A stretch of DNA of 64,000 nucleotides from Paramarasmius palmivorus (lineage: Eukaryota; Basidiomycota; Agaricomycetes; Agaricales; Marasmiaceae): NCBI GenBank assembly GCA_037176845.1, contig JAYKXP010000015.1, positions 248,001-312,000 of the forward strand. The letters run 5' to 3'. The first letter of the stretch is position 1. Each line of letters begins with the position of its first letter. Both the position numbers and the translations under genes were made by a program. Of this stretch, positions 1 through 12,620 are shown one piece after another. The notes under the pieces were generated by a model. It did no database searches. It had not been told where the DNA came from and saw only the letters and a list, made by a program, of their open reading frames with translations.

Positions 1-2684
1 TAACTATGTTACTCAGGATGTTATACGGCGAATAATGTCGGATTACTTTGGATATGATGTACATTTTGTGATGAATATTACAGACATCGATGACAAGGTG
101 CGTGCTCTGACCTTTTTGCGTTACCAATGAATTTCATGTACGTTCCAGATCATCAAACGTGCCCGTCAAACGCATCTCCTAGAAACGTTCCGCGCCGATA
201 CCAAGTCCCTGAACGCGGACCTAATCTCGCAAGTCCAGCTCGCATGGCGGAAGTTTGTTCGAGAAGAACTTCGTAATGGTTTACCAGAGGATGAGCGTCC
301 GTCGGAGGGCCAAGAAGGGGAGAAATGGTCCAAGATAATAGAACTCATTCAGAACAAGGAATGGAAGCAGGCTTGCCTGCGTAGGGACGAAAAGTTTGAC
401 ATGAATTTCTCGTCTGCGGTGCGTCGGATACATGATTATTTTTTTGAGATTGCACTGACCTTCAATCAGAGTCGGGCATTTACCGCGTTGAAAGAAGCTC
501 AAAATCAGCTAGAAACAGGAAAAACTAGTCAGGAAGGAGCCCACAAGCTAATTGACGAATCGAGCGATATCCTGACTGTATTCCTGGACGAACAAGTGCG
601 AGACCTCCCAACTCGACGTGTACGGCAACTAACATTCCTTACGCTAGTACAAAGCCACTGTCACAGATCCATCGCTGTCGCGCAATTTGGCCTCGTACTG
701 GGAAGGGCGCTTCTTTGAGGATATGGCTCGGCTGCGTGTACGAGAGCCTGATACCCTCACTCGCGTAACCGAATACGTTCCCGAGATTGTCGCTTTCGTG
801 GACAAAATCGTTCAAAACGGATACGCCTACCAAGCAGAAGGCAGCATCTATTTCGATACACAAGCATTCGACAACGCGCCCATTCATGACTACGCCAAAC
901 TTGAGCCATGGAGTAAAGGAAATAGGGAACACCAAGAAGGTGGCGGGGAAGGTTAGCTGTCTATTCACAATAAAGGACGTCACGTTGAAGCTAACATTCA
1001 CCGAAGCGACATCTTCGGCCAAATTCACGCGTCGTTCGGCTTCGGACTTTGCTCTCTGGAAGGCTTCAAAACCGGGAGAACCATCCTGGCCATCACCTTG
1101 GGGTCCAGGACGTCCAGGATGGCATATTGAATGCTCTGTGATGGCCAGCGCAATTCTCGGCAATAATATGGACATACATTCTGGTGGTATTGACTTGGCA
1201 TTCCCTCATCATGACAATGAGATGGCGCAATCTGAGGTACAGCTTATTCGGTGAGCATGTCCATGTACTTGCTGAACATACTTTTGCAGGCATACCATGA
1301 ATGCCCCGCGTGGGTCAATTACTTCCTCCACACTGGTCACCTACATATAGAAGGTTTGAAGATGAGTAAATCGCTCAAGAACTTCATTACTATTGATGTA
1401 AGTCCTTTGTGGCAGCTTCTAGAAATGTGATCTAACCTAGAATTCAAGGAAATCCTGCAAAAGTACTCCGCGCGACAATTACGACTTGCCTTCCTGACAC
1501 AGTTATGGAATGCAAAGGTCGACTTCTCAGAATCCTTAATGACAGGCGAGGTTCGCAATTTAGAAACAACACTCAACGTAAGTGTCTTCCACTCCACTTG
1601 TAATCGGTAATTGACATGAGCGTTGATGCGTATAGAACTTCTTCACCACCGTTAAAGCTCTCGTGAGCCAATCACGCGCGAATGGCCTAGTTTCGGACGG
1701 ATACCACCATTATGAAGCCCTGGAAAGCGAATTGACTGCACGGTTTGTTGTTTACGCTCGTGTGACGAGAACATGATACTGAAATAGTCTACTCATAGAT
1801 TCCACGAAACACAGCTCAACTTCAGAGCTGCTCTCTGCGACTCTTTCAACACCCCTGGCGCACTGGACGCTATTCGGGACATCGTGTCCCGAACAAACAC
1901 CTACATCAATTCGAGAGGTAAAAACGTCAACGTTGGGGTTGTTGAGAACATCACTCGATGGGTTGGAAAAATGCTCCGTATGTTTGGCTTGGGAGAAGGA
2001 GAGAACACGGAACTAGGATGGGGGCAGGAGAATAAAGGAGATGCCGGGAACTTCAACGTACGTCTCTTGACCCAATATTGTGTATGATACTCATATTGCA
2101 TCGTAGCGGGAGGAAGTCTTGATGCCATATCTCCGTGCCCTTTCATCATTCCGAGATGGGGTACGGAAGATAGCAATGGCGAAAGGAGACACAGCGTTGA
2201 AGGATATACTAGCACTTTCCGACAAGCTGAGAGATCATGATCTTGTTCCTTTGGGAGTAGCCTTAGACGATCAAGAAGGTTCGTCCTCACGCTTTCCTCA
2301 TTGGGCTTTGAGTTAAATATTAAATACCCCACAGACGGCGCACTCGTGAAATTGGTCGACCCGGCTGAACTTATACGTGCTCGGGACGAAAAGAAGGCTA
2401 TAGCAGAAGCAAAAGCTGCGAAGAAAGCTGCTGCTGCAGAGGCTGAGCGTCAAAAGCGGTTACAGAGACTGGAGAAGGGACGTGTTCCTCCGGAACAAAT
2501 GTTCAAACCACCCAATGTCCCAGAAGGAACCTATAGCTCCTGGGACGATGCTGGTTTACCTCTTACAGACGGAGAAGGCAAAGAGCTTAGTAAGAGCCAT
2601 TTGAAGAAGGTGCAGAAGAGTTATGCGGACCAGAAGAAGTTACACGAAGAGTTTTTAGCGTACGAGAAGGAACAAGGGCAGTGA
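1..2684 (+). CDS. Cysteinyl-tRNA synthetase (5' partial)
   Basis: Class I aminoacyl-tRNA synthetase that charges tRNA-Cys. The window starts inside the Rossmann fold, just after where the HIGH motif should lie. The first exon (1-97) reads [19 protein letters not shown]. Later exons show GWHIECS, the zinc/active-site segment [13 protein letters not shown] and the signature KMSKSL (about 1360), then the helical anticodon-binding part and a Lys/Ala-rich tail ending in EKEQGQ. Introns include 98-148, 596-647 and 952-1006. Splicing the last two restores the family sequence exactly in phase, and further introns lie near 1232-1290, 1399-1440, 1579-1635, 1742-1800, 2060-2106 and 2278-2334. The coiled Lys/Glu-rich C-terminal extension is usual for eukaryotic cytosolic enzymes. 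It converges on the transporter gene. The true start lies left of the window. Confidence 0.95.
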
Positions 2685-2916
2685 GTTGCTGGCTGGGAAC
2701 TAACGTGCTTTCGAATCGTCTTGTATTACAACTACAGAGATCAATACAACCAAGACCTCTAGCAGTGGGTACTAATAAAACAGATATACTGAGTGAAAAT
2801 CATGAACTCCATAAGCTAAGTTATGTGTGATTGGATCGTAAGATTATGATATACGAGTAGATGATTTATTGTCATTGCCAACTCATGCAAGTATAATCCA
2901 GACCTTTTACTGTACT

Positions 2917-5198
2917 TCACACCCTCTCAGTCTGTTGAACATTCTCCTTCTCGTTGAAGGAGGCGTTTGAAGAGTCGGTTCCTCGAGTGGCCGGAAAGTG
3001 GTTGTCGATGGATGTTGGGGGTATGCCGTCGCGCATGGCTTGGGTAACTTTATCGTGTGCACGCCAGGCTTTGAGGCCAGGAGCAAAGAGATCTTCCATT
3101 CTTTCAAGAGGGATTTGTTTCGTTTCAGGGATGAAGAACTGGTAGGATTGATCAATCGATATGGCGCAAAGAGCCCGAAACGAGATTGACTCACGTAGAC
3201 AAATACAATTGAGACTACCATCAAGCTGGCGAAGAAGATGTACACTCCGTAGCCCATAGCTGTGAACATTTGAGGCGTGAAACGGGCGATGAGGAAACTA
3301 GAAACAGTAGGAGTCAGTGAGAAGGTCGCAAGAGATACAAGTGGGTAGACGTACGCGTATAGCCAATTGCTTGCTGCCATGCATGCCTGAGTGAATGTTC
3401 GAACGTGCTGAGGGAACATTTCTGCGGTCAAGACCCATGGAGTGCCGTTCCAGGTAGGACTATAGAAGATCGTCCAAAGGTAGAAGGCAGCGACTACGAA
3501 CACTATCAGGTTGTGTTTCCCCAGAGGCAAAGAACAATTCTTACTAGCACTTCGTCCACCGGCATCGATAGCTGACGATGGGTTATTTTCCGGCTTTGCA
3601 ATGGCGATATAGGCGGCGATGTAGTACATGCAAACTAGACCTCCTCCGGAGCCAAGGAAGAGCAGAGGACGGCGACCTGTTGTGGGGTAAACACGGGAAT
3701 CATTTATCCAGACAGGAAGATTACGGACCGAGCTGATCAACTAGCCAGAGCAGCCAAACCAATGCACCAACGAGTTTGATGATTCCATAAACACCTGAAG
3801 GGTCCAAGTTAGTGAATGAGGGGCAGACGCCGTAAGTCCAAAACACACCAGTTGTGAGCAAAGACGAGTTTTGTCCGGTAACACCTAACGAAGCGAAAAT
3901 ACGAGGCGAGTAGTAGTTGATAGCATTGATACCAGTCGTGTTCTGCCAAGCAAAGAGACTGGAACCGAGGGCCAAACGGTACAAGAGTCTCTTGGATGCG
4001 AAAACCGTCTTCATGGGACCAAAGAACCCTGCACCAGCAAGACTCCTCTCATGTCGAATAGCTTCCTCGATCATGTGCATCTCCTCGACGATGTAAGGGT
4101 GGTTGGGTGGCAAGTTTCGTAGTCTGCAAAGAGACGTAAGGGCATCTTCGTTGCGATCACGAGAGACGAGGAATCGGGGTGATTCGCTCAGGAATGGGGT
4201 GCCCATCAGAAGCATACCACCGGGCTAGAAATAATATGAGTGTCAATTTCGCATGGAGAGTAAAGATATCTCACAATGAGTTGAACGGCGAATGCAAGGA
4301 GCCATTGTGTGTGGCCTTCTGGGATGTTTTTCGAGGCTCCGTAGTTGATCCAGAAACCTACATCGACATGAGGCTAGTTTTCTGGGAAATGAAACGAGTA
4401 TACACACCAACAGTACCACCAATTTGCCAGCAGAGTTCGTACAAGCCAATGAGACGGCCACGGATCGCAGGAGGTGAGATTTCCGCGACGTAGATGGGCT
4501 AGAAGGCCAGAGTTAGAAATTAGTCGCGGAAAAAAGATGGACAAGGACGTACCGCAAGGTTAGAAGCAGCTCCGATGGCTAATCCAACAATGACACGACC
4601 AGCATAAATGATTCCCAAACCGGTGCTCTTCCTGGGGATTCAGAAAGTCAGGAACCGCCGGAAGAACCGAGAAAATTTCATGACTTACGATGCGGCCGTT
4701 TGCATAGCAGCACCGACACAGAATATAAGTCCAGCGCAGAAGAGACCCCATTTCCGGCCCCAGAAATAGCCTGTGTGCGTTGAGTTCAAGTCGCTAGATT
4801 TCGGGAACGAGGGAAGGTACCTATTGGGTAACCGAAAAGAGCACCAAAGAAACAGCTGCAGGATATCGATTAGAGACGATTGTAATCAGTGAAAAATTCA
4901 AAATGACTCACCCAGCTTGATACATTGACACGATATTCGCAGAAATCAAATCCAACTCAGTCTTGGGCTTGTCCAACAAGTCAAACTCCGTTTTGAAACT
5001 ATGAAGAGCCAATGATGTGCCTATAGAACCAAATGAGCAAACAGAAAAAAGGAGAAAACGCGTAAACTTGCCTATGAACGCAGAGTCATACCCAATCATC
5101 ACTGCAGCGAACGTTGCTATGATCCCATTGACGTAGACCCTCCAGTTATAGACCTCTGGAGGTGTAGGACGATCTTCGATTTTGGTCAACTTTGCCAT
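2917..5198 (-). CDS. MFS sugar/quinate-type transporter
   Basis: Plasma-membrane major facilitator of the fungal sugar porter family, closest in feel to quinate/hexose permeases. Membrane segment 1 is in the first exon (VNGIIATFAAVMIGYDSAF). Later exons carry the family signature PIYVAEISPPAIRGRLIGLYE, then SESPRFLVSRDR, the QNTTGINAINYYSPRIF motif of helix 7, DQLGRRPLL, PWVLTAEMFP..R and the C-terminal PETKQIPLERMEDLF. About ten introns of roughly 50-60 nt interrupt it. The ATG at 5198 is chosen because it opens the exon with a normal short cytoplasmic tail and lies about 70 nt below a TATA box. The last intron must be removed to reach the PETK exon, which fixes the stop at 2917; reading through it would give a different tail ending at 2907. 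The substrate cannot be told from sequence. Confidence 0.93.
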
Positions 5199-5264
5199 GG
5201 TGCTCGATGATGATGATGGTAGACGGCAAGAAGAGCAACGAAAAAATCCATCAAATTCCGGGCT

Positions 5265-5272
5265 CTCTTATA
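5265..5272 (-). promoter_or_regulatory. TATA box of the transporter gene
   Basis: TATAAGAG on the minus strand, about 67-74 nt upstream of the ATG at 5198. The spacing suits a short 5' UTR. Confidence 0.5.
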
Positions 5273-6094
5273 CGCGGGACACTGTGGGGGAAGGAACAAT
5301 ATTGTGTGGGGACGTCGGGAGGAAAAACTGAAATCCGTGCGTCGGAATTTTGGCTCAGTTTGGCAACTCAAATATCCGGTCTTCGGGCTTTGGCGCCGAT
5401 CCCATTGGCTGGCCAAGGCGGTATAAGCTCTTTACCTCGCTTGAACTCCTTGAGTTCAGCCAATGGTAGCCAATGATAGGACATGAAAAACTGGAACTCG
5501 CTTAGAATATGGGGAATTCGTACGTTGCTCAAGCTCTCAAGTTGCAGGAGAGACTTGAAGTTTCTTGGTATGCAATTTGTCGATCACCGCTGACAACTCG
5601 ACAAATTATTTAAAAATGGCCGTAGTCCGCTGCGAGGTGGAAGAACACCGTTCCATCTGACTTGGACAGGCTTGTCTGCGGGTCACAAGTGGGGAATGCG
5701 GGGGAAGTTCCAAGCAGCCCTGAAGCCACAACCCCTAGTGACAGGATGTTCCTGAAACAGCTCTGAGGAAACTCTACAGGTTGCCGAGTATTCGGACCCA
5801 TGACTTGCAGCCAATCATACACCCAAGCTAACCAATCGCGTTGCGGAAAAAGGTTACTCAATTTTACTGGAGGTAACAAACGAATCATCTCTTAATTATC
5901 GAATACAGTCGCCCTTCTACCAAGAGAAATGGACGATACCCAATATTAGTGCTACAAGGATTTTGTACAGTATGCGTTGTGAAGAGTTCAAGGCTACATG
6001 ATAATATATAAACGTTGCATGCCACAGGCGTTGGAAGGTGTGAAGGAATGAAAAGAGTAAGGATATCGATATCAGAACGTGAATTCGTGATAAT
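5273..6094. other. Intergenic stretch, no gene supported
   Basis: Lies between two minus-strand genes. It should hold the distal promoter of the transporter and the 3' UTR of the gene at 6095. A 92-codon open frame on the minus strand (5610-5888) has no recognisable motifs or splice context and is not called. Confidence 0.5.
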
Positions 6095-7317
6095 TTATTG
6101 CTGCGTCATCTTGAGGTAACTTCTCCACTGCTCGATGCCATCATCTTCGCTGAACCATTCCGAGGTAGGACTGGTCGTCTGACGAAGTTTGGAAGGTGAT
6201 ATATCCTCCGGGTTCTCCAAAATCAGGCTCAGCCTGTCCTTGCGTTTTTGGACGTCGACAGGAGGCGGGGGAGCAGGCCTAGTGGGCTCAAGCTGTGGTA
6301 CAGGTTTACGCTTGACTCTATGTCCCCGGTGTGCTGATGAAGAGACAATAGAATCGCGAGCACCACTGATACCTGTACCACGAGACTTGGCTGGGCGCTG
6401 AGGTGGTGGAGTAGATGGCAGAGGCGGGATGGAAGTCGATGTAACGTGGTCATGTTTAACGGGAGTAGGAGCACTAATGTGAATGACAGTGGTTCTGGAT
6501 TGTCGTGGAGATGGAGTATCGTAAATATCGTCATCAGTGTCGTTTTCAGGGAAAACGAGCTCTACGGGCACACCATCTCCTAGCTTGCGACGGATTCTAT
6601 CCATCTTTTGTAGACGGAGTGTCGTTGCAGACGGAATGTGGAAGTTTGGAGAGACTAGGGAGTCTCTTGGATTCCTGTCCGTTGTTGGACGAAGAGTAAA
6701 TCGGGTATCTTCTTCCTCCGAAGAGTCCGTGACAGAAGAGGTAGGTGATGCTTGCGCTTGTGAGCGAGGTCTAAACGGTGACGGTACCGCTAGGCGGAGA
6801 AGGGGCGGTTTCCTGTCATGAGAAGACCATGAATCTTCCGAGTTCATGGACCGGGACGAAGCGGTAGACCGGTTGGAATATGAAATGGAGGATGAACGTG
6901 AATGCCTTGACGAGACACCCGAAGTTGTAGAATAGGCAGATCCAGACGCGCTGGTTGAATTTGAACGAGTAGAACCCCTGCTTACAGGCCTATACCATTC
7001 TTCTTCATCGTCAGACCACTGGTCTTCGGACACTGATGCTACGTCGAAATGGTCAATGTTAAATTCCGCATGAATGAAACAAGTATACTCACAAAGTGTC
7101 CCAGACGACCTATTATCAACTAGATGGGGCGTGTACCCGAGGACACGACCTAGCTTCTTCGTCGTACGCATCAATTGATTGCGCTGTTGATACGACCTGT
7201 TCCAAGCCGTGTCAACATATACTGTCCAGAAGCAAACTAGGATAGGTCTACTCACAAAATATTGGTGGTCGGCGGAGGTGCCGGGAAAACAACTTGAACC
7301 TTGGGGGCGACAGCCAT
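6095..7317 (-). CDS. Ser-rich hypothetical protein, three exons
   Basis: Unrecognised protein of about 390 residues. Exon 1 (7256-7317) begins MAVAPKVQVVFPAPPTTN and splices in phase (TT|G) to an exon reading SYQQRNQLMRTTKKLGRVLG. A second intron starts at GTGAGTATAC, and a long last exon follows. The N-terminal 60 residues look conserved and ordered. The rest is low-complexity: acidic (SEDQWSDDEEEWY), then Ser-rich, Pro-rich (PPLPSTPPPQRP) and basic segments, ending with a short ordered tail (SEWFSEDDGIEQWRSYLKM). No signal peptide, membrane segment or enzyme motif is visible. The ATG at 7317 is chosen over the longer open frame to 7351 because that extension runs through intron 1 in another frame. 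It may be a scaffold or regulatory protein, but no function is assigned. Confidence 0.75.
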
Positions 7318-7643
7318 GGCAAATGTAGGGAAGTAGAAACGAAATAATCAAGGGGAAGGAGATGGATTGAAAGTCAAGCTAGACTTGGAGGTGCTCCAGA
7401 GACCCACAAGACGACGCAATGAAGGATCTGAGTTCCTGTCCTCGATAGTTATACGAAAAATAACAAAAGAGAAGCGGGTTACGGTACCTTCAAGTAGGTC
7501 CATTTTGATGGCTCATAGACAATAAGATATCTCGAGACAATTAGCAGAGCTAGAAAGAATAATAGACCAGTGAAGCAAAACCGAGTAAGTAAAGGGTCCG
7601 GCAAAAGAACAATAGGCTGCTTACCTCGGGCCGGCCTAGATTT

Positions 7644-7660
7644 TATCTATCTATCTATCT
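7644..7660. repeat. (TATC)n microsatellite
   Basis: About four tandem copies of the tetranucleotide TATC in a gene-free stretch. Confidence 0.8.
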
Positions 7661-8429
7661 CGTGTACGTTACCTCCCGAGTCAAAAGCTCAACGTTCGCT
7701 CAAGCGCTCGACGTCAACGCTGATCAGCTGCACGATAGTGCTTCTAATTATAAGTGGAGAGTCAGGAGACCAAAATGTACCCCTCTAGCTATCAACTCAA
7801 GGGATTTCAAGCTATGAATCACAACTACTAGGGCTGTAGCAATTGCAAGTCACGTGCTCAAGAGTACAACTTGCCGCTGAGCTCTTCCTTCCAGATCGCA
7901 GTCGGACTTGCTACATACTTCATGGATGCCGATGCTAGTGTTGCTATATCAACAACGAAGGTACGGCTCAGAGTTCCTATTTTGATCATATGTGCCTTCA
8001 GAAAGCTTCGTTACAGCCTCCGCTTTAGCCCCAATTACCTTGCGACTCTGAAGCATTTTCGGTAACAAATTTTCACGTTCGGATAAGGTTCCCATACGCA
8101 GCAGGCAGCAACCCAGAAGCAGACCGCTCAAAAGCTTATTCGGCTAATTCTGGAAAGCGATAGAAAGAAGCTGTTTTTTCTCATTGCTTTCGGCTGAATA
8201 TTCGGTGAGCTTATAATAACAAATTATTGGCATACGAGCTCTTACCTAAACGCTAAATTTGATCTTTGCACTGTGCAGTCGTTGCTCGCAGTGGACACCA
8301 TCACCAGTAGCAAGTACAAATTTTGGGAGTCACAAGGTATGTATAGCGGCTAGGGCCGCGCTTCTAGTCGCAGCGTTGGTAATAAGAATCCCACGGATGT
8401 CCTTCGAAACCATGGCCGACAGTCCCCCA

Positions 8430-10290
8430 GATAATCTTTATGAAAATACCGGAGATCATTGTACAACGAATAACAACTCTTATTTGGACTGGGTAGCGTG
8501 GTCGAAACGTGAGTTCTTCACAGGGGTTGATGCCCTGGCTATCTTATTTGACGAAATTCAACAGATCGGCCATCTGATAACGATTTCTTTTACACTATGA
8601 ACCAAGGGAGGCACAATAGAACGAACAATGCCTCGGTTCTCCCGCTTGGTGAGTTCCAAATACCGATGACTCAAGCTTGACTTAACGCATCCGAAAAGAG
8701 CCGAGAGGGCTGCCCGCAACGGATGATCAACACGGTTGGTTCACAGGCACATCCTTGTCGTCTAAGCGCAATTTAATCGTTTCTTGGTAGTCCAGCAAAT
8801 TCAACCGGCTAGCTACCGAACGAGAAATAAAGGCGACTGGAATGTTACAAACAACTACTGCAGATATGGGCAATGTACCCTTACCACTTCTTTTCGCTCC
8901 CACATTCTAACTGACAATGGCCTTCCAGATTACCTGACAACATTTCCACAGGGCCTTTGCGATTTCTTTACCCTGAACAGAGGTTGCAAGAATGAAACTA
9001 ACAACCACATCGACTTTGGTATGCTCTTTGCTATTGTGCATTGTTCGTCTCGTTCATATCACCCTAGATCCGGACTCGAAGGGTGAATCGGATGAACCGG
9101 TTGACGAGATAAATATATTCAGAACTGTGAATATAGGGAACTCAAATACAACTAGAAATGGATAATGGTGGGGCTGGAACCTTGTATGAAGTCGTTCGCT
9201 GGTCTTTCAACAGACTGCAACAATTGAATTATACAATCAAAACTTCATCTGGTGATAACACCTACAACTGCAGAGGATCTGGAACTTGTTTCCGATACGG
9301 CTACAGCCCAGAAGATTAACATTTCTTACCAGAAATTCGAAACCAAATGATGATGATTGGAGTCACCCAATCCAGAAACTAGAGCAATTGACACTCGGGT
9401 CTGTGTGACGAGGACGGCCGATCACAAGTCCATAATGAATGGTCACAATTCCCTTCTTCCAAAACCTTCATGGAGCAAAATAACAAGACCCGCTACATCA
9501 ACGATTTATGTGAGTTGCACCCTTTGGATGGGCCGCTATCGTCCTCACGCAGATATCCTTCGAGTCGAACCAATTGAAGCCCCAGGCGTTCCGTACAGCT
9601 CAGCTCCGGTGGCACTTACGACTGCTAACGGGGAGGAAGACGGTCCCACTACCACTAACAATGGCTGCGTCAGTATGTGCTCAAAAGGTGCGTGACCAGG
9701 TTCATTTCTGTCCTGACCTAGGTCTGACTTTCATGTCATATTCAGAGCATTTGACACCGAACAACAAACATGATTCTGGTCATTGTAACGAAGGAAAAGA
9801 CCACTTCACCACTATCAACAAGGGAAAGGAGAAGACCACCAACAATCAATGTGTTATGATTGCGAATAGGGAGTGCTGTCATCACTCCTCGACTCAGAAT
9901 CTGCTGACACTGCTCAAATTTCCCGCCCCAAAAAACAGATTTCCTTGGCAACGAAATTAACGCACCAGACTCGGAGGGCAGGTCACCTAGAGTTTTTGAT
10001 ACACCATACTCCTCCGAATATACGACCATCAACGAGGGGAATAACCACATCACGAACAATCATACACGATTCAGAAACGGTAGGCCACTTGCGTTGATTC
10101 GTAACATCAATGTTTGGCTGAATATGCATATGATACACGGTCCTGATTCAAGGAGGCGATTCAACGAATCACAAATTCGTGACCAAGAATACTGGCTCTG
10201 GCAACGAAACACACAACGACGAGGAAGTTCGGGAATGTAACGGCATCCTCCAATATTTGCGGGAGATTATGGGATTAGCTCCTACCGTGC
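8430..10290 (+). repeat. Diverged Gly/Asn/Thr peptide repeats, possible split or decayed gene
   Basis: The plus strand repeatedly encodes a short motif of the form NxGxxxxTNN in shifting frames: ENTGDHCTTNNNSY (about 8443), NQGRHNRTNNAS (about 8600), KGDWNVTNNY (about 8830), NRGCKNETNN (about 8980), NIGNSNTTRNG (about 9130), SSGDNTYNC (about 9250), EDGPTTTNNG (about 9640), HLTPNN (about 9750), KEKTTNNQ (about 9830), EGNNHITNNH (about 10040) and NTGSGNETHND (about 10190). Some copies are followed by plausible donors (GTGAGT near 8508, 8650 and 9511; GTGCGT near 9689, with a CTGAC branch site and TTCAG acceptor at about 9746). This suggests one motif per exon of a spliced gene. No continuous model could be built, and stops lie between copies. 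Gly/Asn motifs of this kind occur in many mushroom proteins of unknown function. Confidence 0.4.
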
Positions 10291-12452
10291 AGCAAGGTAG
10301 ATCTAATTCGATATCATTCATCCTCTGCGATTTACTAAAGCAGTGTCTAGGTCCCAAGGACGTCCAAAAGAAGATCGGGGCCGCAAACTATCATTTCCTG
10401 ACAGTGAGCGAAGGAAGCGGTAATCTCATCCGGAATGGCTGAGATGTAAACTTGAGGATCCTTTCTAAGCGTGTACACAGTTCGTTCGCCTAAATAACTT
10501 CTATCATCCCAAGATCCTTGCAAGCATTTTTCGCCAGTACTGTCCTGGTATATACGTAGCAGCCAGAGTGGTCCCGCTTCCTAACAGAACGAAAATTGAT
10601 TTCTTCTCCGATTTTCTAGAGAACAAGATCCTGATACCTGAAAGCCAAATATGTCACTATCTCTTCTCAGACATAGTATGCGAAGACGCACCGCTCAATA
10701 CCACAATGACCTTCACAATCAACCGGAGAAGAAAGACTGATTTTGCATTGCCTGAGGCTGTTCAGGAGTCCCCTAGAATTCATCATTTGACAAGAGAAGT
10801 GGCGGCCTGCTTACCGCCGTTCAACACACGGGACCCAGGACCCAGAATGATGCTTCGATATCCGGTGTAAGTGTCGGGTCCATTGGGTTCTGAAAGGCTT
10901 TCGTCAACGCAGTGCATGCTGGGAGGTAACTGTGATTACGGACCTTTGTGGTCCGGACTGTTGGTGATCGTGTTGTTAATCCCCGAAGCAATGGATCCAA
11001 AGAGCGTCAATACACCAGACTTTCCATCTGTGCACTGTCAGCGTCTACGGAAAGGATGGGGTATAAAGAGCCTGACTTCCGTTCACTATCTCGTTACCGT
11101 CGCCGATGCTATATGATTCGAAACGCTTCTGAGGATGTTGTTTGGACATGGTGGTTGCAGCGGGAAAAGAGGGACATGACCTGAGTGACTCGAATCTCTT
11201 TATAGGCACTTCCTGCCAACCTATTTTCCCAGCAAACCCCATCAAGAAAAGAGGAGCCAAAGTCACAAACCCCCGCATAAATCATTAGCGCTTGAGCCAT
11301 TGAACTGTGGTATTCGCACGTTCAAGCAATCAACTAGAAAATAAGATTTGATTCTTTTACCGCGTCTCTTGACATTGGTATTGTTGCCATTATATGATGG
11401 GCGGTAGCTTCGACATGTCTTTTTCTTCACACCGTCCTGCCACTATCGCGAGACCCGACCAGGCTCGCCCACGATGCGGCTCAAGCTTGTCCACCAGTGC
11501 AATCGCGCCAATATGCAAGATCATATGCAGGGAGAAAAGCTGCGGCAGATATGGAGCGTCATCAGGTTAGCCACAAGATTTAAAACAAAGACGGCTTACA
11601 CACACAAAGTACTGGTAATGTGTAGGCAATTCGTGAAGCACTTCCACTTGGAGGCCTCAAATAATCACTTCTGACCGACGTCGAGCCTACGCCCGTCGCC
11701 TCCGGTAGCCATATGTTACAATGTAGATGCGAACAAGCAGGAGATTTCCTCTACCCAAAGACACAGCAGAAAACGTCGTTTTCTAGTCGCTGCAAGTCAG
11801 CCGCTATCAAAAAATCCGGAGTTATTACCAGCGACCAGTAATCAGCAGAAGAGAACGAGAAGGAGCTCAAGATCGCAACTCATGGGTGCGAGAAGAATGG
11901 ACAGTTGGCCAACTTCGAGACGAAGCTCGTACACCCTCAGCGTTACAATTATCGCCAAGAACCGACTCTCTACGAATCGGCCAATGATAGGTCCACACGT
12001 GGTACGCGGCTTTGAGGATAGCACAGCTAGAGAGCCACCACAAAAGGCGGGATGAACAGGTGGAGGACATACCAGTGGCTTCTATCCTAGCAAACGATCG
12101 ATATAGATTGTACCGAGTGGGAATTGGAGACTCAAGAGAATACCCAAGCATGTCAGGAGGGAAGGAACTTTCGAGGGTCGATATGCATCTGATTAGCTGC
12201 ATCTCCACTTGCAGCAGTGATCACGAAGTCAGTTTGCGTAGCGATTGCAGGAAGATGCCAAAGTCAGAGCGGCTAGCGTGCAATCGGTCGACCAACGGGA
12301 GACGGATTACAGAACATGGGCTCGCAGTCAAGCGGTCGAAGTGAGGGAGAAGTAGAGAAGCAGAAAATGGCAAGCCTATATTCATTTCATTTCACTGAAT
12401 TTGCTATAGGCTGAATGACGTACCTAATCTAGGACTACAGGATATGGAATCC

Positions 12453-12482
12453 AGCTTGAGCTTGAAAGCTTGAAAGCTTGAA
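12453..12482. repeat. Short tandem repeat (AGCTTGAA)n
   Basis: About three and a half copies of an 8-nt unit, AGCTTGAG/AGCTTGAA. Each unit contains the palindrome AGCT. Confidence 0.8.
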
Positions 12483-12587
12483 CTGACAGCTAGTGACCAG
12501 AGTAAAATTCAAACGTTGATTGTCGTCCCCAAGTAGGCTCGCGACCAGCTTCGTTCTCCGGTCTCTACGCGTGTTTGTTTGTACAGT

Positions 12588-12620
12588 GTTTGGTGGGAAT
12601 GTTTGGTGGGAATGTTTGGT
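12588..12620. repeat. Short tandem repeat of 13 nt
   Basis: Two and a half perfect copies of GTTTGGTGGGAAT head to tail. Confidence 0.85.

Noticed and set aside
639..1175. 178-codon minus-strand open frame
   Set aside because: Antisense shadow of the conserved cysteinyl-tRNA synthetase exons.
5610..5888. 92-codon minus-strand open frame
   Set aside because: No motif, splice context or promoter; composition like the surrounding intergenic DNA.
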